A stretch of 64,000 nucleotides of DNA, from contig JACEFZ010028127.1 of the NCBI GenBank assembly GCA_014155875.1, positions 79,501-143,500 of the forward strand. The letters run 5' to 3'. The translations under genes were made by a program, and so were the position numbers. The stretch comes from Cepaea nemoralis (Eukaryota > Mollusca > Gastropoda > Stylommatophora > Helicidae). The notes under the pieces are model-generated. The model had not been told where the DNA came from. It worked only from the letters and a program-made list of their open reading frames with translations, and did not search any database. Of the stretch, positions 32,372 to 42,890 are shown in pieces. Each line of letters begins with the position of its first letter. Position 1 is the stretch's first letter.

Positions 32372-35300
32372 CTGAAAACAAAAGTATGTAAACATCTGCA
32401 TAAAGTAACGAACAAAGGCAACATTCACTTTTAATTTTCTTCTAGGTTTAATCTGTCTCACCATTGTCAAGTGGCTTGACCTGTGACCAAGTTCCCCTCC
32501 CCCCTTTCCAAGGTCTTTTGAAATGTCCCTCTATCACAACTTTCCCCCCAAAGTCTTTTGAAATGTCCCTCTATCATAACTTTCCCCCAAGTCTTTTGAA
32601 ATGTCCCTATCACACAACTTCACAATTCGCACAATTTGCAATCCCGCATTCAAAACACAGTTGTGGGCAATTTGGAAGCAGACCGCATTGCACTGATTTC
32701 ATATAAGCATGAGTGCCAGTTATTCAGAAAACAATGGCAAACTACTGAATGTAAACGTGCCAAGAAATCACAAACAGTCAAAAGAAATGCTGGGATTTAC
32801 AGCGACATCCTCTAAAGGATGAGCAAATAACTAAGCCAAATGTGGTGCCCCAGTTGCTGTCATGTGTAAACAATCTATCACATCTGGAACCTATTTAAGA
32901 TGAGGTCTTCCTTTCCACTGCTTCCTCAGTATGCCCAAGATATTCCAGCTTCCTCAACTTTATTTTGTCTCATAACCAATCTTCTTCAATACTGAGTTCT
33001 TCTTGGATACATCAATCTGTATGTTCTATTTTCTATCCAAATAATTTCCACTTACATTCAACGGCACATATTTGCTTTTCATCTGATTTGTTCAATGTCC
33101 AAGTTCCACACCTGTGTTTTGCCACAGGAAACATGCATGCTGTAGTCAATCAATCAATCATGTGCCATGTCGGAAATTGTGGACAGTCATGACTCGCCAT
33201 TTCACTCGATCACCAGAGTCGTGGATCAGCTCAGTGTTCCTGTCTTGACCATGCCATGTGGCCAAGCCATCCAGGTATTTACTTTTCGGTCTTCCCCTTG
33301 GTCTGTTCCCTTCGATCTTGCCAGTTGTCACAAAGTTCTCCAATCCATTTATTCTCATAACATGTCCAAAAAATGTTGACTGTCTACGTCTAATTTCTCT
33401 AATCAATTTACGATGTTCATTTGTCTCCTGTAGTAATTGGTCATTGGTTTTTCTGTCTGTCCATGGTATTCTTTGCATTTTCCTCAGAAACCACATTTCT
33501 ACAGCCATCAGATGTTTTTCAGCTTGACTGCTCATTGGCCAAGTTTCACATCCATACAAAAGAACAGGCTCTATGTAGCCCCTCAACACTCTTTTTCTCG
33601 TTTCAACTGACATCTTTTTATTGGTCAGTATGTTTTTCATCTTGCTAAAGGCTACTGTCGTCATGGCGATTCTTGTTCTAATCTCTTTAAGGCATCTCCC
33701 ATCAGTTGCTGCCAAGTGCCGAGTCAGAATAAATGACATAATGGACAAATCATAAAGAATCTTATAAATAGTCTCTAAACAAGAGATAGAAAAAGTCGCC
33801 AAGTGTGACATGAGAAGGTAGAAACGTCACAGCGATAGTTTAGCAACAGACAGACCTTGGACTGATGGCATGAAAGGCGGCAGGAGTTTGTTCGCGGAGA
33901 TATATTAGCAACAAACCTTTAGTGATAGCAGTGATGGCTAAGAACAACGACTTGATAGAAGAGTTAAATCGTGAGAGCATACGTCTTCTCAGGCAGGATC
34001 AACCACAGGCCATGAAATTATCAGTTAGCACTGCCTCGGCGAGAATGGCCAAGGTCACAGAGCGGTCAACGGATCAGAAGCAGTGAGGCTGACAGTTAGC
34101 TGATCGAACATTGTCATAAGCTTTAAAGACTAGGTGCAGCTGTGTGTGACGATGCTTGTTATTATAATACCAGCCCTCTTGGCTGTACAAGAACGGTATG
34201 TTTATCATATTTCTATTATTAATATGTTTATGCATAAGGAGCACCAGCTGTACACAGGAAATAAATACTGCTGAAAATGATCATGTCAGCCGGCTTCGAC
34301 TTATTGATGCTTTCGCATTTGTCAAATGGTTTGCCTCTGGACTGACGAGTTGTTTGCTGTTATTGTGTTTACACAAGTTACCGTTTGGCAGATGTTATGA
34401 CTGTTCCGAGATAATTGTACCAATTCACTTGTTGAAGAATATTCCCATTTACTTGTATATTACATTGTGGTATTTCGTTATTCCTAGTGATGACCATAAT
34501 CGGTGTCTTTTTACAATTTAATTCTAACCCCAGTTGTTCACTGTGTGCAACAACCGCATCTGCTAATTGTTGCAGATCATGCTCATTGTCTGCAATCATG
34601 CAGTATTGTTATATCCTGCTGTAGCCATTACTTCTCTTGTTCAATTCCCAGCTGAGGCTCAATTGTTGTTTCCTATCAGTAGGACTTTGTGGCCGAGACA
34701 GCCTCATAAAAATGGGTACCGAACAAGTTTTAGAATGTTCTGGAAATTGGGAAGTAAAGGTGATGAGAAAGGGAACTGCCTACCCTCACCTCATATGTCA
34801 TGGCCTAGAGTGGGGCTGAGTGGTCTCGAGGTATGGTGTCCACCTCAAGTGCTGGAGGTCCTGGGTTCAAACCTCGGTGAGGGCCGGGATTTTTCACGTG
34901 TACTTCTAGTAAAAAAAATTTCCCCTGGTCTCTGGGTAGTGAGATCGGACGCCCGTGTGTATTGTTGCGCACATAAAAAAAAATCCCTTGGCAGTTGGAA
35001 ATCGAAAAACGCTGTCCGGGCAAAATTTGGAGTTAAAAATCTACCCAAAGTATTTCAGGATCCTCCCCGGTGCTATGGAGTTCATGCACTGAGCTGAGAT
35101 TCTCCGGACTCAGGCTTGAGTTAGGAGTAGAATGGAACACTTATGGGTTACACCTGTGTGCCGTGATGTTGATCCGTCGATTAAATTAAACTAAACTATG
35201 TCATAACCTAGAATATGTGACAGCCTAATACTTCAGCAGGCGCATTAGTGTAATGGTTTGGACGTTATGCTGGCAATAATATCAGCGTGGTGGGACGGCG

Positions 35301-37161
35301 AGAGTTCAATTTCAGCTCTCAATATTCGCTAAGGGAGGGAAAGACTGGCACCTTTTCCTCCGTATACTCAGGCCTAGGAAATGTGATGGCTTAAACAGAT
35401 TCTGCGCCAAGCAGAAAGTCAGTCTGGATCAAACAAAAATGGAAGGCGGAAAATCAGAAGTAGGGGTGTATCACAGTTATGACTTCAGAGTTGTTAATAT
35501 GCTAGCAGACATGTTGTATTATAATGCAATGACAACACTTTGGTGATATATAAGCCCTTGGCAGATACGGGAAGTTGCGTGAGATGATTCATCATCCCAT
35601 GGCACTGAACCAGTTCAATAACAATGAAACACACACACAGCAGCAACCTGGTGTGGGAATGTGAAGTGTTAGCACCATCATATTTGGTAGGCCTGACAGC
35701 ACAATGAAGAGTTGAAATAGAACACCTTTAAAAAGTCTGAAAAGTCGAGAGGATTGACTTCATTGCCCCGGTTTTATCCCAAATCGCTCTGCCTCTTCCC
35801 ACACGGTGGCCTGCCGAGAGCGCCGCACAAAGCATAAACTCTGTAGTTCCAGCAATGACCCCCAGAAGTCTCGGAGAAAAATGCACACGTGAACCGAAAG
35901 ACGTAGCCTGGAATCAAACCCACAACCTTCGGAGTGTGAGGCAGATGGCCTGACCAATTCACCACAAAGTCTGCCATGACTTCCAAGATTTTCTTTTTTA
36001 ATCGAACCCTGTCTGACCACACTCATTTCATTGTTAATGTAACACCCTAACCACTGCACCAACTCACCCACTACATAAAATGAAATATGTGGCACATATT
36101 TAAAGTCTCTAAGCTAAGTACCACGCCGGCTCCATGGCCGAGGGGTTAGCAGCTTTCTCCGCTAACCCCGAATACTCTCGTCATGTGATGCGACGAGAAT
36201 TAGCAGTGGTTCGAATCGCAAAAGTGACTTATGAGAGTATGGAGCCGGTCGCTCAGAAAGTCGTGGCGTGCTGATGAGCGTAATCTAGCCTAGGAATCAA
36301 CACACAGCTGAAAGATGCTGATGTTGACCGCAATATCCTGAAACAGGATGGAAACAGGCGGGGGGAAAAAAAAAAAAAAAAGCTAAGTACCACATATTCC
36401 ATTTCATTATGCTTGTTTATTTTTATTTCACATAGTTCCATATTATGTCTTAATGTCCTTTTAGTATCATTTCTGCTTTCTATGTTTTAAGTTTGGTTTC
36501 TGGCTGTTCTCTGCTGATGAAAAAGTGTTGCCACAACGTTTTATGTTATTTGGTTCTTGTAATTGTTTTAAGCTAACACATTTTGTGTTTTCCAATTATT
36601 TACATGACCCTGAAGTGCATTACAAGGTGTGATGCTCTCCCTTCAACAGAGGAATGAAGCCAATATAATAGACAAGTCACAGAGCTTTTGTGATTAACAA
36701 AAACTAGTAATAACTGTTGAGAGGCTGGTTGTCTTCCCACAGAATAAGATCATTGTCTACCATACCTGACTAAGATGTAATGATTGATTGATTGATTTAG
36801 GAACCGACATCACAGCATTCGGGGCATTCCCATAAGCGCTCCGTCCCCATCCTCAGCAGCCAGTGAAGAGTTCCAACACCAACAGTCCCAGTAGCAATCT
36901 GATTATATGTCCGTCTCGCCTTTCTTCTGAGCGTCGAGTGTTGGCCAGATCCCCTCGTCACTCCTTGCTGCCTCATTCTTGCCAGACCATGGTGATCCAT
37001 TTGCTCCTCCGAGGTGTACACGTGCTCCCACAAGGCCGCAACCACACTATTTTAATTTTGTTGTTGTTACGATTATGAGGCTGGAGCACCACCTACTGCG
37101 CTGGCGAGGCTGCTGTGTATTTGACTAAGCATGCACGTGATGCTTGACGGCAGAAGTGGAA

Positions 37162-37224
<63 letters not shown>

Positions 37225-37330
37225 AGTCCATACCTATCGGTACCATAGGATTTTCTCTGATCTTCCGTGCAGTCTTGTTCGTTGTTGTTTCTTCAAATTT
37301 AGGAGGTAGGAGATCTCTGTCTGATGACAT
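32154..37330 (-). CDS. HIGD1A: HIG1 domain family member 1 (HIGD1A-like), two coding exons
   Basis: The coding sequence is join(37330-37234, 32371-32154), 315 bases, 104 residues plus stop. HIG1-domain proteins are small two-helix proteins of the mitochondrial inner membrane that assist assembly and stability of cytochrome c oxidase and supercomplexes, often in hypoxia. The N-terminus has RKIRENPMVPIG, followed after the splice by the first hydrophobic helix MAGFFAAVVYGI. A loop with M-x3-R-x-R-x3-Q follows, then the second helix SIAVGAMGVGIGYAIL and a polar tail. The phase-1 intron follows GT-AG rules at both ends. The 4.9-kb intron is almost entirely mobile DNA. Length fits the family (about 90-110). 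HIGD1A is favoured over HIGD2A from the GMAGF and VGAMGVGIGY regions. Confidence 0.95.
32605..32835 (+). mobile_element. SINE-C copy in HIGD1A intron
   Basis: Carries CCCGCATTCAAAACACAGTTG, TTATTCAGAAAACAATGGC and the tail CAGCGACATCCTCTAAAGG. It is moderately diverged and antisense to the gene. Confidence 0.82.
32880..33130 (-). pseudogene. LINE C-terminal relic
   Basis: The minus strand gives VAKHRCGTWTLNKSDEKQI, like the YGCETWTL block of RTE-type C-termini, then decays. It is sense relative to HIGD1A. Confidence 0.55.
33135..34620 (-). pseudogene. RTE-A fragment split by a 682-bp insertion
   Basis: The 34389-34620 piece encodes the palm end (DLQQLADAVVAHSEQLGLEL to YLGTVITS). The 33135-33706 piece continues GRCLKEIRTRIAMTTVAFSK to the C-terminus RVKWRVMTVHNFRHGT and a (TGAT)n tail at 33147-33162. 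The two halves join at the exact codon (TS|DGRC). Both are near-intact, so the element is young. The rest of the 5' part is missing. It lies in sense within the HIGD1A intron. Confidence 0.9.
33707..34388. mobile_element. unclassified 682-bp insertion in RTE-A
   Basis: It interrupts RTE-A precisely: CCCATCAG before and ATGTTATGAC after. The ends show only a short inverted match (CTGCCAA near 33710, TTGGCAG at 34382-34388) and at most a CAG repeat as TSD. On the plus strand 33934-34086 is a 50-codon frame (MAKNNDLIEELNRESIRLLR...) in good start context. There is no transposase or reverse transcriptase. A solo LTR, an internally deleted DNA element and host filler DNA are all possible. Confidence 0.6.
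34812..35197 (+). mobile_element. SINE-D, long form with TSD
   Basis: Flanked by ATGTCATGGCCTAGAGT (34795-34811) and ATGTCATAACCTAGAAT (35198-35214), three mismatches in 17. The tRNA-like head has A box TGAGTGGTCTCGAGG and B box GGGTTCAAACC (34863-34873). The central part has CGGACGCCCGTGTGTATTG, then the core GGTGCTATGGAGTTCATGCACTG shared with SINE-A, and a TTAAAT-rich tail. Confidence 0.88.
35230..35420 (+). mobile_element. SINE-F-like repeat
   Basis: tRNA-like start (AGTGTAATGGTTTGGACG, B-box-like GAGAGTTCAATTTC), then GGGAAAGACTGGCACC and CAGGCCTAGGAAATGTGATG, as in 12445-12605. Confidence 0.6.
35735..35975 (-). mobile_element. SINE-A copy
   Basis: The plus side reads AGTCGAGAGGATTGACTTC, CATAAACTCTGTAGTTCCAGC (core complement), GGAATCAAACCCACAACC (B-box complement) and the A-box complement, ending near CACCACAAAGTCTG. 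Confidence 0.88.
36125..36380 (+). mobile_element. SINE-C variant with perfect 13-bp TSD
   Basis: AGCTAAGTACCAC lies at 36112-36124 and 36381-36393. The head GCCGGCTCCATGGCCGAGGGG and B box GTGGTTCGAATCG are followed by GGTCGCTCAGAAAG, GACCGCAATATCCTG and a poly-A tail of about 17. It is the youngest-looking SINE-C copy. Confidence 0.93.
36780..37060 (-). pseudogene. LINE-RNH 3' fragment
   Basis: The minus frame 36797-37045 (ALWEHVYTSEEQMDHHGLARM to ERLWECPECCDVGS) is nearly identical to the copy at 10346-10639, with an (AATC)n tail read as (TGAT)n at 36780-36797. It is open but lacks RNase H and reverse transcriptase. Confidence 0.88.
37159..37223. repeat. (GAT)n microsatellite beside HIGD1A donor
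   Basis: About 22 perfect GAT units. On the gene's strand this is (ATC)n starting 11 bases into the intron. Confidence 0.96.
37234..37330 (-). CDS. HIGD1A: HIGD1A coding exon 1
   Basis: Codes MSSDRDLLPPKFEETTTN to VPI plus the first base of a Gly codon. The donor is GATAG|GTATGG at 37234/37233. An unspliced frame would run straight into a poly-His stretch from the (ATC)n microsatellite 11 bases downstream. The ATG is the only one in frame and lies 28 bases after a good splice acceptor. Confidence 0.93.
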
Positions 37331-37358
37331 TGTTTTGTGTATTCTTGATCTTTCTCTT
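37331..37358 (-). other. HIGD1A: HIGD1A 5' UTR segment after splice acceptor
   Basis: The minus strand reads TTTCTTTGTTGCAG|AAGAGAAAG, then 28 bases to the ATG. The acceptor implies at least one upstream non-coding exon. Confidence 0.65.
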
Positions 37359-37589
37359 CTGCAACAAAGAAATTATTACATTTATACAAACATATATGTG
37401 TTGATGTGTTTTTGTTCTTTAGCTTAAGAATTCTTAAATAAGGGAATTGTTAACATGTGCGTATATATATATATACATATATGTGTGTGTTATTTAGCAT
37501 CAAAATTATTAACCACAGGATTAATTTCATGTGTGTTGTGTGCGTGTGTTATTTTAGCTTAAACAAAGTAACCAATACATATGTTGTAT

Positions 37590-39075
37590 GTGCAACTTCA
37601 TTCATTCATTCAGTAGCATGTCCTTTGCTGAACCTCGCTCCCATAACAACCTTCTAGAAAACTTCTCGGTCATAAGCAAGATGTTCCGCGTCCGATAAAC
37701 TCATCTTGAGAATCATCTACCACATTCTGCACCCATCTTCTCTTTAGCCTTCCTCTTTCTCTCTTCCCAGGCAAATACCCCTCCATTATTGTTCTCTCCA
37801 AACTTTCATAATGTTTCAAGTGACCAAATTATTTCAATTTTCTTTGTTTTATAATCTTAGTAGCCAACCTTCTTCAACATTCAGATCTTGTCATATGGAT
37901 GCATTTGTTCTTTTCTGTCTCCAAGATATTCTTAGAACCCATCAATAGCATCTATATTCTAAGGCATTTATGCGCTGTTCAGCTTGTTTAGTAGGTGTCC
38001 AGGTATCACAGGCGTATGTAGCAATGGGAAAGATGCATGCTCTTAAAAATCTTATTTTTTTAAGGTCTATCTGTCCCACGCCACAATTTATTCAGTTTGT
38101 TTTTGAAGAGCAATAGACATTCATCTTTTAATTTTTTTCATTATGTCACCATTGTTGGTAACTTCATTCATTAATTCAGTAGCATATCCTTTGCAGAACC
38201 TCGCTCCCGTAACCAGAAAACCTCTCGATCATAAGCAAGATGTCCTGTGTCTGATACACCCATCTGGAGATCATCCGCCACATCCTGCACCAATCTTTTC
38301 TTTGGTCTTCCTCTTCCTCTCTTCTCAGGCATATACCCCTCCATTACTGTTTTCTCCAAACTTTCATGACGTTTCAGGTGACCAAATTATTTCAATTTTC
38401 TTTGTTTTATCATCATTAGTAGCCAACCTTCTTCAATATTCTTCATTCATTAATTCAGTAGCATATCCTTTGCAGAACCTCGCTCCCGTAACCAGAAAAC
38501 CTCTCGATCATAAGCAAGATGTCCTGTGTCTGATACACCCATCTGGAGATCATCCGCCACATCCTGCACCAATCTTTTCTTTGGTCTTCCTCTTCCTCTC
38601 TTCTCAGGCATATACCCCTCCATTACTGTTTTCTCCAAACTTTCATGACGTTTCAGGTGACCAAATTATTTCAATTTTCTTTGTTTTATCATCATTAGTA
38701 GCCAACCTTCTTCAATATTCTTCATTCATTAATTCAGTAGCATATCCTTTGCAGAACCTCGCTCCCGTAACCAGAAAACCTCTCGATCATAAGCAAGATG
38801 TCCTGTGTCTGATACACCCATCTGGAGATCATCCGCCACATCCTGCACCAATCTTTTCTTTGGTCTTCCTCTTCCTCTCTTCTCAGGCATATACCCCTCC
38901 ATTACTGTTTTCTCCAAACTTTCATGACGTTTCAGGTGACCAAATTATTTCAATTTTCTTTGTTTTATCATCATTAGTAGCCAACCTTCTTCAATATTCA
39001 GCTCTTGTCATATGGATGCATTTATTCTTTTTTGTTTTAGAACCCGTCTATAACATTTCTATTCAAAGACATTTC
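37590..39075 (-). pseudogene. LINE-T C-terminal sequence, amplified
   Basis: The minus strand of 37600-38100 and of each later copy reads GYMPEKRGRGRPKKRLVQDV, then ADDLQMGVSDTGHL, a stop, and a (TGAA)n tail. These are the basic C-terminal motifs of RTE-like LINEs. The upstream part near 37900-38030 has the INALEYRCY-type block. The reverse transcriptase is absent. Confidence 0.8.
38162..38998. repeat. 279-bp unit in three identical tandem copies
   Basis: Copies at 38162-38440, 38441-38719 and 38720-38998 appear identical by eye and by their conceptual translations. 279 is 93 codons, so frames run through all three (a spurious 335-codon plus-strand frame). The unit is a LINE-T tail. Either very recent unequal exchange or an assembly artefact. 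Confidence 0.93.
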
Positions 39076-39419
39076 CAACTACTATGGCAATGTAAACAAG
39101 CACATCTTGCATCAAGGACCTCCAGTTTCCATCCTTATCAGAGTAGGTAGAGTATTTGATCTGAACTTCCTATTCCAGAGACCTGGGACACATGTGATTT
39201 CATTAGGTACCAATCGTTCCTGGATAAATGCCCAGCCCTACGCTGGTATCAAACACTGTACCTTCAGTGATATCTGAGCCTCAAGCAGAAATCCTCATCT
39301 CTCTTGCCTTTTAAAAGTTCAGCAGATAAGTCATGGATCCTGTTTTTCCCAGTCCTAAGTGGCAGGAATCTTCTCACACTTTCAAGTTACATGAGCAACC
39401 TTAATGGGGACCCTCACAT

Positions 39420-39690
39420 GAGGAACACTCTTTTGGGAGTCTCCATGGTGAAGTAGTCAAGCCATCTGCCTCATGCTCCGAAGGTTGTGGGTTTGATTCC
39501 AGGCTACGTCTTTTGACTCACAAATGCATTTTTCTTGGAGACTCCTGGCAGTCATCGCTGGAGTACGGAGTTCATGCTTTGTGTGACGCTAGTGGCAGGC
39601 TGTGCTGCGGAAAGAGACAGAACCATATGGTATAAAACCTGGTGCAATGAAGTCGACCCTCTCAACTTTTAAGCAACTTTGTTTTCTAAT
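39420..39690 (+). mobile_element. SINE-A copy
   Basis: Head GGGAGTCTCCATGGTGAAGT, A box TAGTCAAGCC, B box GGGTTTGATTCC, core GGAGTACGGAGTTCATGC, 3' end AAGTCGACCCTCTCAAC. Confidence 0.9.
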
Positions 39691-39847
39691 CACTCAGCAA
39701 CAGCTCCCACTGAATCTAATTAGCACCTCTTAATTTTATGAGCAGGATCTGCAACATTTAGTAGATGTGGTTGTTGCACACAGTGAACAACTAGGGATAG
39801 AATTAAATTGTAAGAAGACACAGATTATGGTTGTCATTAGAAGGAAA

Positions 39848-42275
39848 AGAGTCAGGTCTTAGTCAGATATGATTGAGCTACCATGACAGTAGATGGTACC
39901 ACCTGCTTTCTGTTGGCGCCGAGTGTTGGGCAGCGCTCACCAAGCCTGACACTCCACATTGTGCCAACGGCTTCGGGCAGAAGATCGAAACTGGGAGGGT
40001 ACAAGCCTTATCCTGGCGCGAGGAAATGCAACCTAAAGACAAAATGTCATTGCAGGGCAGACCAGGCCCTAAGCCTTGGTTGGCAGCTGGTCTATGATCG
40101 AAGCTCCGACAGGCGGATAGTTAGAGCATTGCTTTGCTGATCTGGCAGCTTCTGCAGCTTGTCTTGTTCCAGATGTATTGCTGTTATCTTTCCTCTGGAG
40201 TGATCTAGACAGGCTGAGAGAGGGATCATGCTGCATGGGCAACACATGGTCTCTATATTTTAGCCCAGGCTTTGTGCTATAGAGAGGTATATCCCTGGTC
40301 TTAACCAATCTCGGAATCAAAGCGAGAGGTAGCAGTTATGGGTTATAAGTCCTTGTCAACTGGCGTAGACATGGGGCGCCATGGGTTGCCTCTGATGGTA
40401 AGAGACACCTACAGGTGTTACTGATCAGCTACCGCCCGCCTCAAGCTGGGCAGCCCCCAGCCAATTGGGTGCTGATCCGCCACAGCCTGCCTGCTTCAAT
40501 GGGTGCTTGGGGCTTGAACAGAATCTGAATCGCAGGCTGTAAAACCAATGCACCAGGTATTACTAAAAAGAAAAATAGACACCTCAAGCTACGGCTTGCA
40601 ACTTGGAATGTAAGAACCATGTCGCCAGGATTCTCCTCTGACCTGACACATATTGACGATGTGAGAAAAAAGGCTATAACTAATGCCAAACTCGATCGTC
40701 TTAACATTGATATTACTGGCCTCGCTGAGGAAGGGTCACTCAGAGAAAACAATTACACCTTTGTTTGGAAAGGTAGAGAGGAGGAAGAAAAAAAGGCAAC
40801 ATGGTGTGGGCTTTGCAGTGAAATATTTGCTACTGGGAAAGATTGAAATTCCAGCTGGAGGTAACGAAAGACTATTATCCCTGCGTTTGGTAACCTCTTG
40901 TGGTTTTGCCACCATTATCATTGCACATGCACCGACACTCACTTCCCCTGATGATACGAAGGATTCATTCTATGAGGAGTTAGACTCTGTGATCAAGGCA
41001 GTTCTAAAATCTGACTACATTTATATGCTCGGTGATTTCAATGCTCGTGTGGGCAAGTTCATGGCCTTGGAAAATACAACATCGGTCTCATTAATGAACA
41101 TGGGCAAAGGCTGCTAGAGCATTGCACTAGAAATGACCTATGTATTACAAACTCCTTTTTTAAAACAAAAGAACTGCATAAGGTCACATGGAAACATCCA
41201 AGATCCAACCAATGGCATCAGCTGGACTTCATCACCACCCGGAGACAACATCTGAACCATACATCATTAACTCGAAGTTACCACAGTGCTGACTGTGATA
41301 CAGATCATTCTTTGGTTGTTGCAAGGTTAGACTGAGACCAAAGAGAATCTACAGAGCTATCTAGCCCCAGGATTAATATTATTAACACTCATGATCCTGA
41401 TAAGTGCTTTGAGTTCTAACAGCAACTTGAAGACGCTTTCACTGATACATCAGAAAATTGTACAGCAAGTGAAAAGTGGGGTAAACTTAAGGAAACTATA
41501 AAACAGCGGTAGGGATTTACGGCCTGTGGGTCATAAGAGGCAGGACTAGTTTGCGGCAAACAGCCAGATACTGCAGCCCTTGATTGATAAAAAGAAGATA
41601 GCTCTCTTAAGAAACAAGGAAAGAACAACGTGTAACACTCTGAGTGAGCTAAGGCAAGCTAGGAAGGATGTGCAAAAGGCTGCCAGGCAGTGTGCAAATG
41701 ACCATTGGATCAAGTTATGTGAGTCCATTCAAAATGCAAGTGATAAGGGAAACATCAGAAGCATGTATGAAGGGATAAAGAAAGACTGTGGTCCTATGAT
41801 CAAAAGAAGTGCACCACTGAAAACCTTGACTGGAGAAATCACAACTGATAAGAAACAGCAGATGGATAGATTGGTAGAGCACTATTTACAGCTTTACTCA
41901 AGTGAGACCAAACTAGCGGATGATGCCCTAAACATGTGAGAAGTAAGATGGTGCATGAATGTGGAAATGACCATGTGTTCACATGCATCCACTGTGGACG
42001 AACATTTACAGTGTGAATTGGTCTGCTGCTGCTGCTGCTGCTGCTGCTGATGCGTTCACGTGATTGTGTTGTGCCTGTTTACAGCAGAGCTGCGTTCTTG
42101 CGCCATTAGGCTGACACATCTGACTTCTGCAGGCGTTGACCAGGTTAACCTTCCCGGTGGAATTGGTCTTATCAGTCACATTCGCTACCACCATGGGTTT
42201 TAGTTGTTATGCTTTTTTGAAGCACAATGTAACAAACTATCTTCTGTCAAGACGGCAAGGTGCCAATGTATAGGA
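39848..42275 (+). mobile_element. LINE-Z, internally deleted, 9-bp TSD, nested in RTE-A
   Basis: AGAAGGAAA flanks it at 39839-39847 and 42276-42284. The 5' UTR (39850-40590) starts GTCAGGTCTTAGTC. The endonuclease region (40595-41335) reads LATWNVRTM-like, NIDITGLAE, MLGDFNARVG (41028) and DCDTDHSLV with frame breaks. A linker frame at 41580-41938 (NKERTTCNTLSELRQARKDV) follows, then a jump straight to the zinc-finger C-terminus (41939-42220). The whole reverse transcriptase is missing. Confidence 0.85.
42025..42159 (-). mobile_element. retroposon-B, complete, perfect 10-bp TSD
   Basis: GAATTGGTCT flanks it at 42015-42024 and 42160-42169, splitting the LINE-Z zinc-finger codons (RIGL|ISH). 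The minus strand starts CACCGGGAAGGTTAACC, contains GCCTAATGGCGCAAGAAC, and ends in a (CAG)n tail instead of the GAA tail of other copies. Length is 135 bp. Confidence 0.93.
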
Positions 42276-42890
42276 AGAAGGAAATACCAGAATGTAATAT
42301 ACAAGTAAATGGGAGTATTCTTAAACAAGTGAATCGGTACAGTTATCTCGGAACAGTCATAACATCTGATGAGAGATTCCTTGAAGAGATTAGAACAAGA
42401 ATTGCCATGTTAAGGTAGCCTTTTGCAAGATGGAAAACACATTGACCAATAAAAAGATGCCATTTGCAACGAGAAAAAGAGTGTTGAAGTGCTACATAGA
42501 ACTTGTACATTTGTATGGATGTGAAGTGTGAACAATGAGCAGACAAGCTGAAAAACATGGTTGTGAAAATGTGGTTTCTGAAAGAATGCAAAGAATACCA
42601 TGGACAGACAGAAAAACTAATGACCAAGCCCTACAAGAAACAAATGAAAACCGTAAAATGATTAGAGAAATTAGACGTAGACAGTCACAGTTGTTTGGAC
42701 CCTTATGAGAAGAAATAAACTGGAGAACTTGTGGCAACTGGCAAGATTGAGGGGAAAAGAACAAGGGGGAAGGCAGAAAAGTGAATACCTGAATGACTTG
42801 ACCAGGTGATATAGTGTAGGCAAGAACACAGAGCTGATCAACGACTCTGGTGATCGTGTGAGATGGCAAAACATGACAGCACATGATGAT

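Larger units (their letters stand above)
39743..42890 (+). pseudogene. RTE-A fragment, host of nested LINE-Z
   Basis: 39743-39847 encodes DLQHLVDVVVAHSEQLGIEL to IMVVIRRK. 42276-42890 continues with EIPECNIQVNGSILKQVNRY, TSDERFLEEIRTRIAM and the C-terminus to near 42880, then (GAT)n. The halves align with RTE-A residues 697 onward. Frameshifts occur near 42410 and after 42535. Confidence 0.85.

Noticed and set aside
33707..34388. Solo LTR with TG...CA ends
   Set aside because: TG and CA can be found near the ends, but the required 4-6 bp TSD does not match on both sides; left unclassified.
38143..39150. 335-codon repetitive protein on the plus strand
   Set aside because: The frame runs antisense through three copies of a LINE tail and exists only because 279 is divisible by three.
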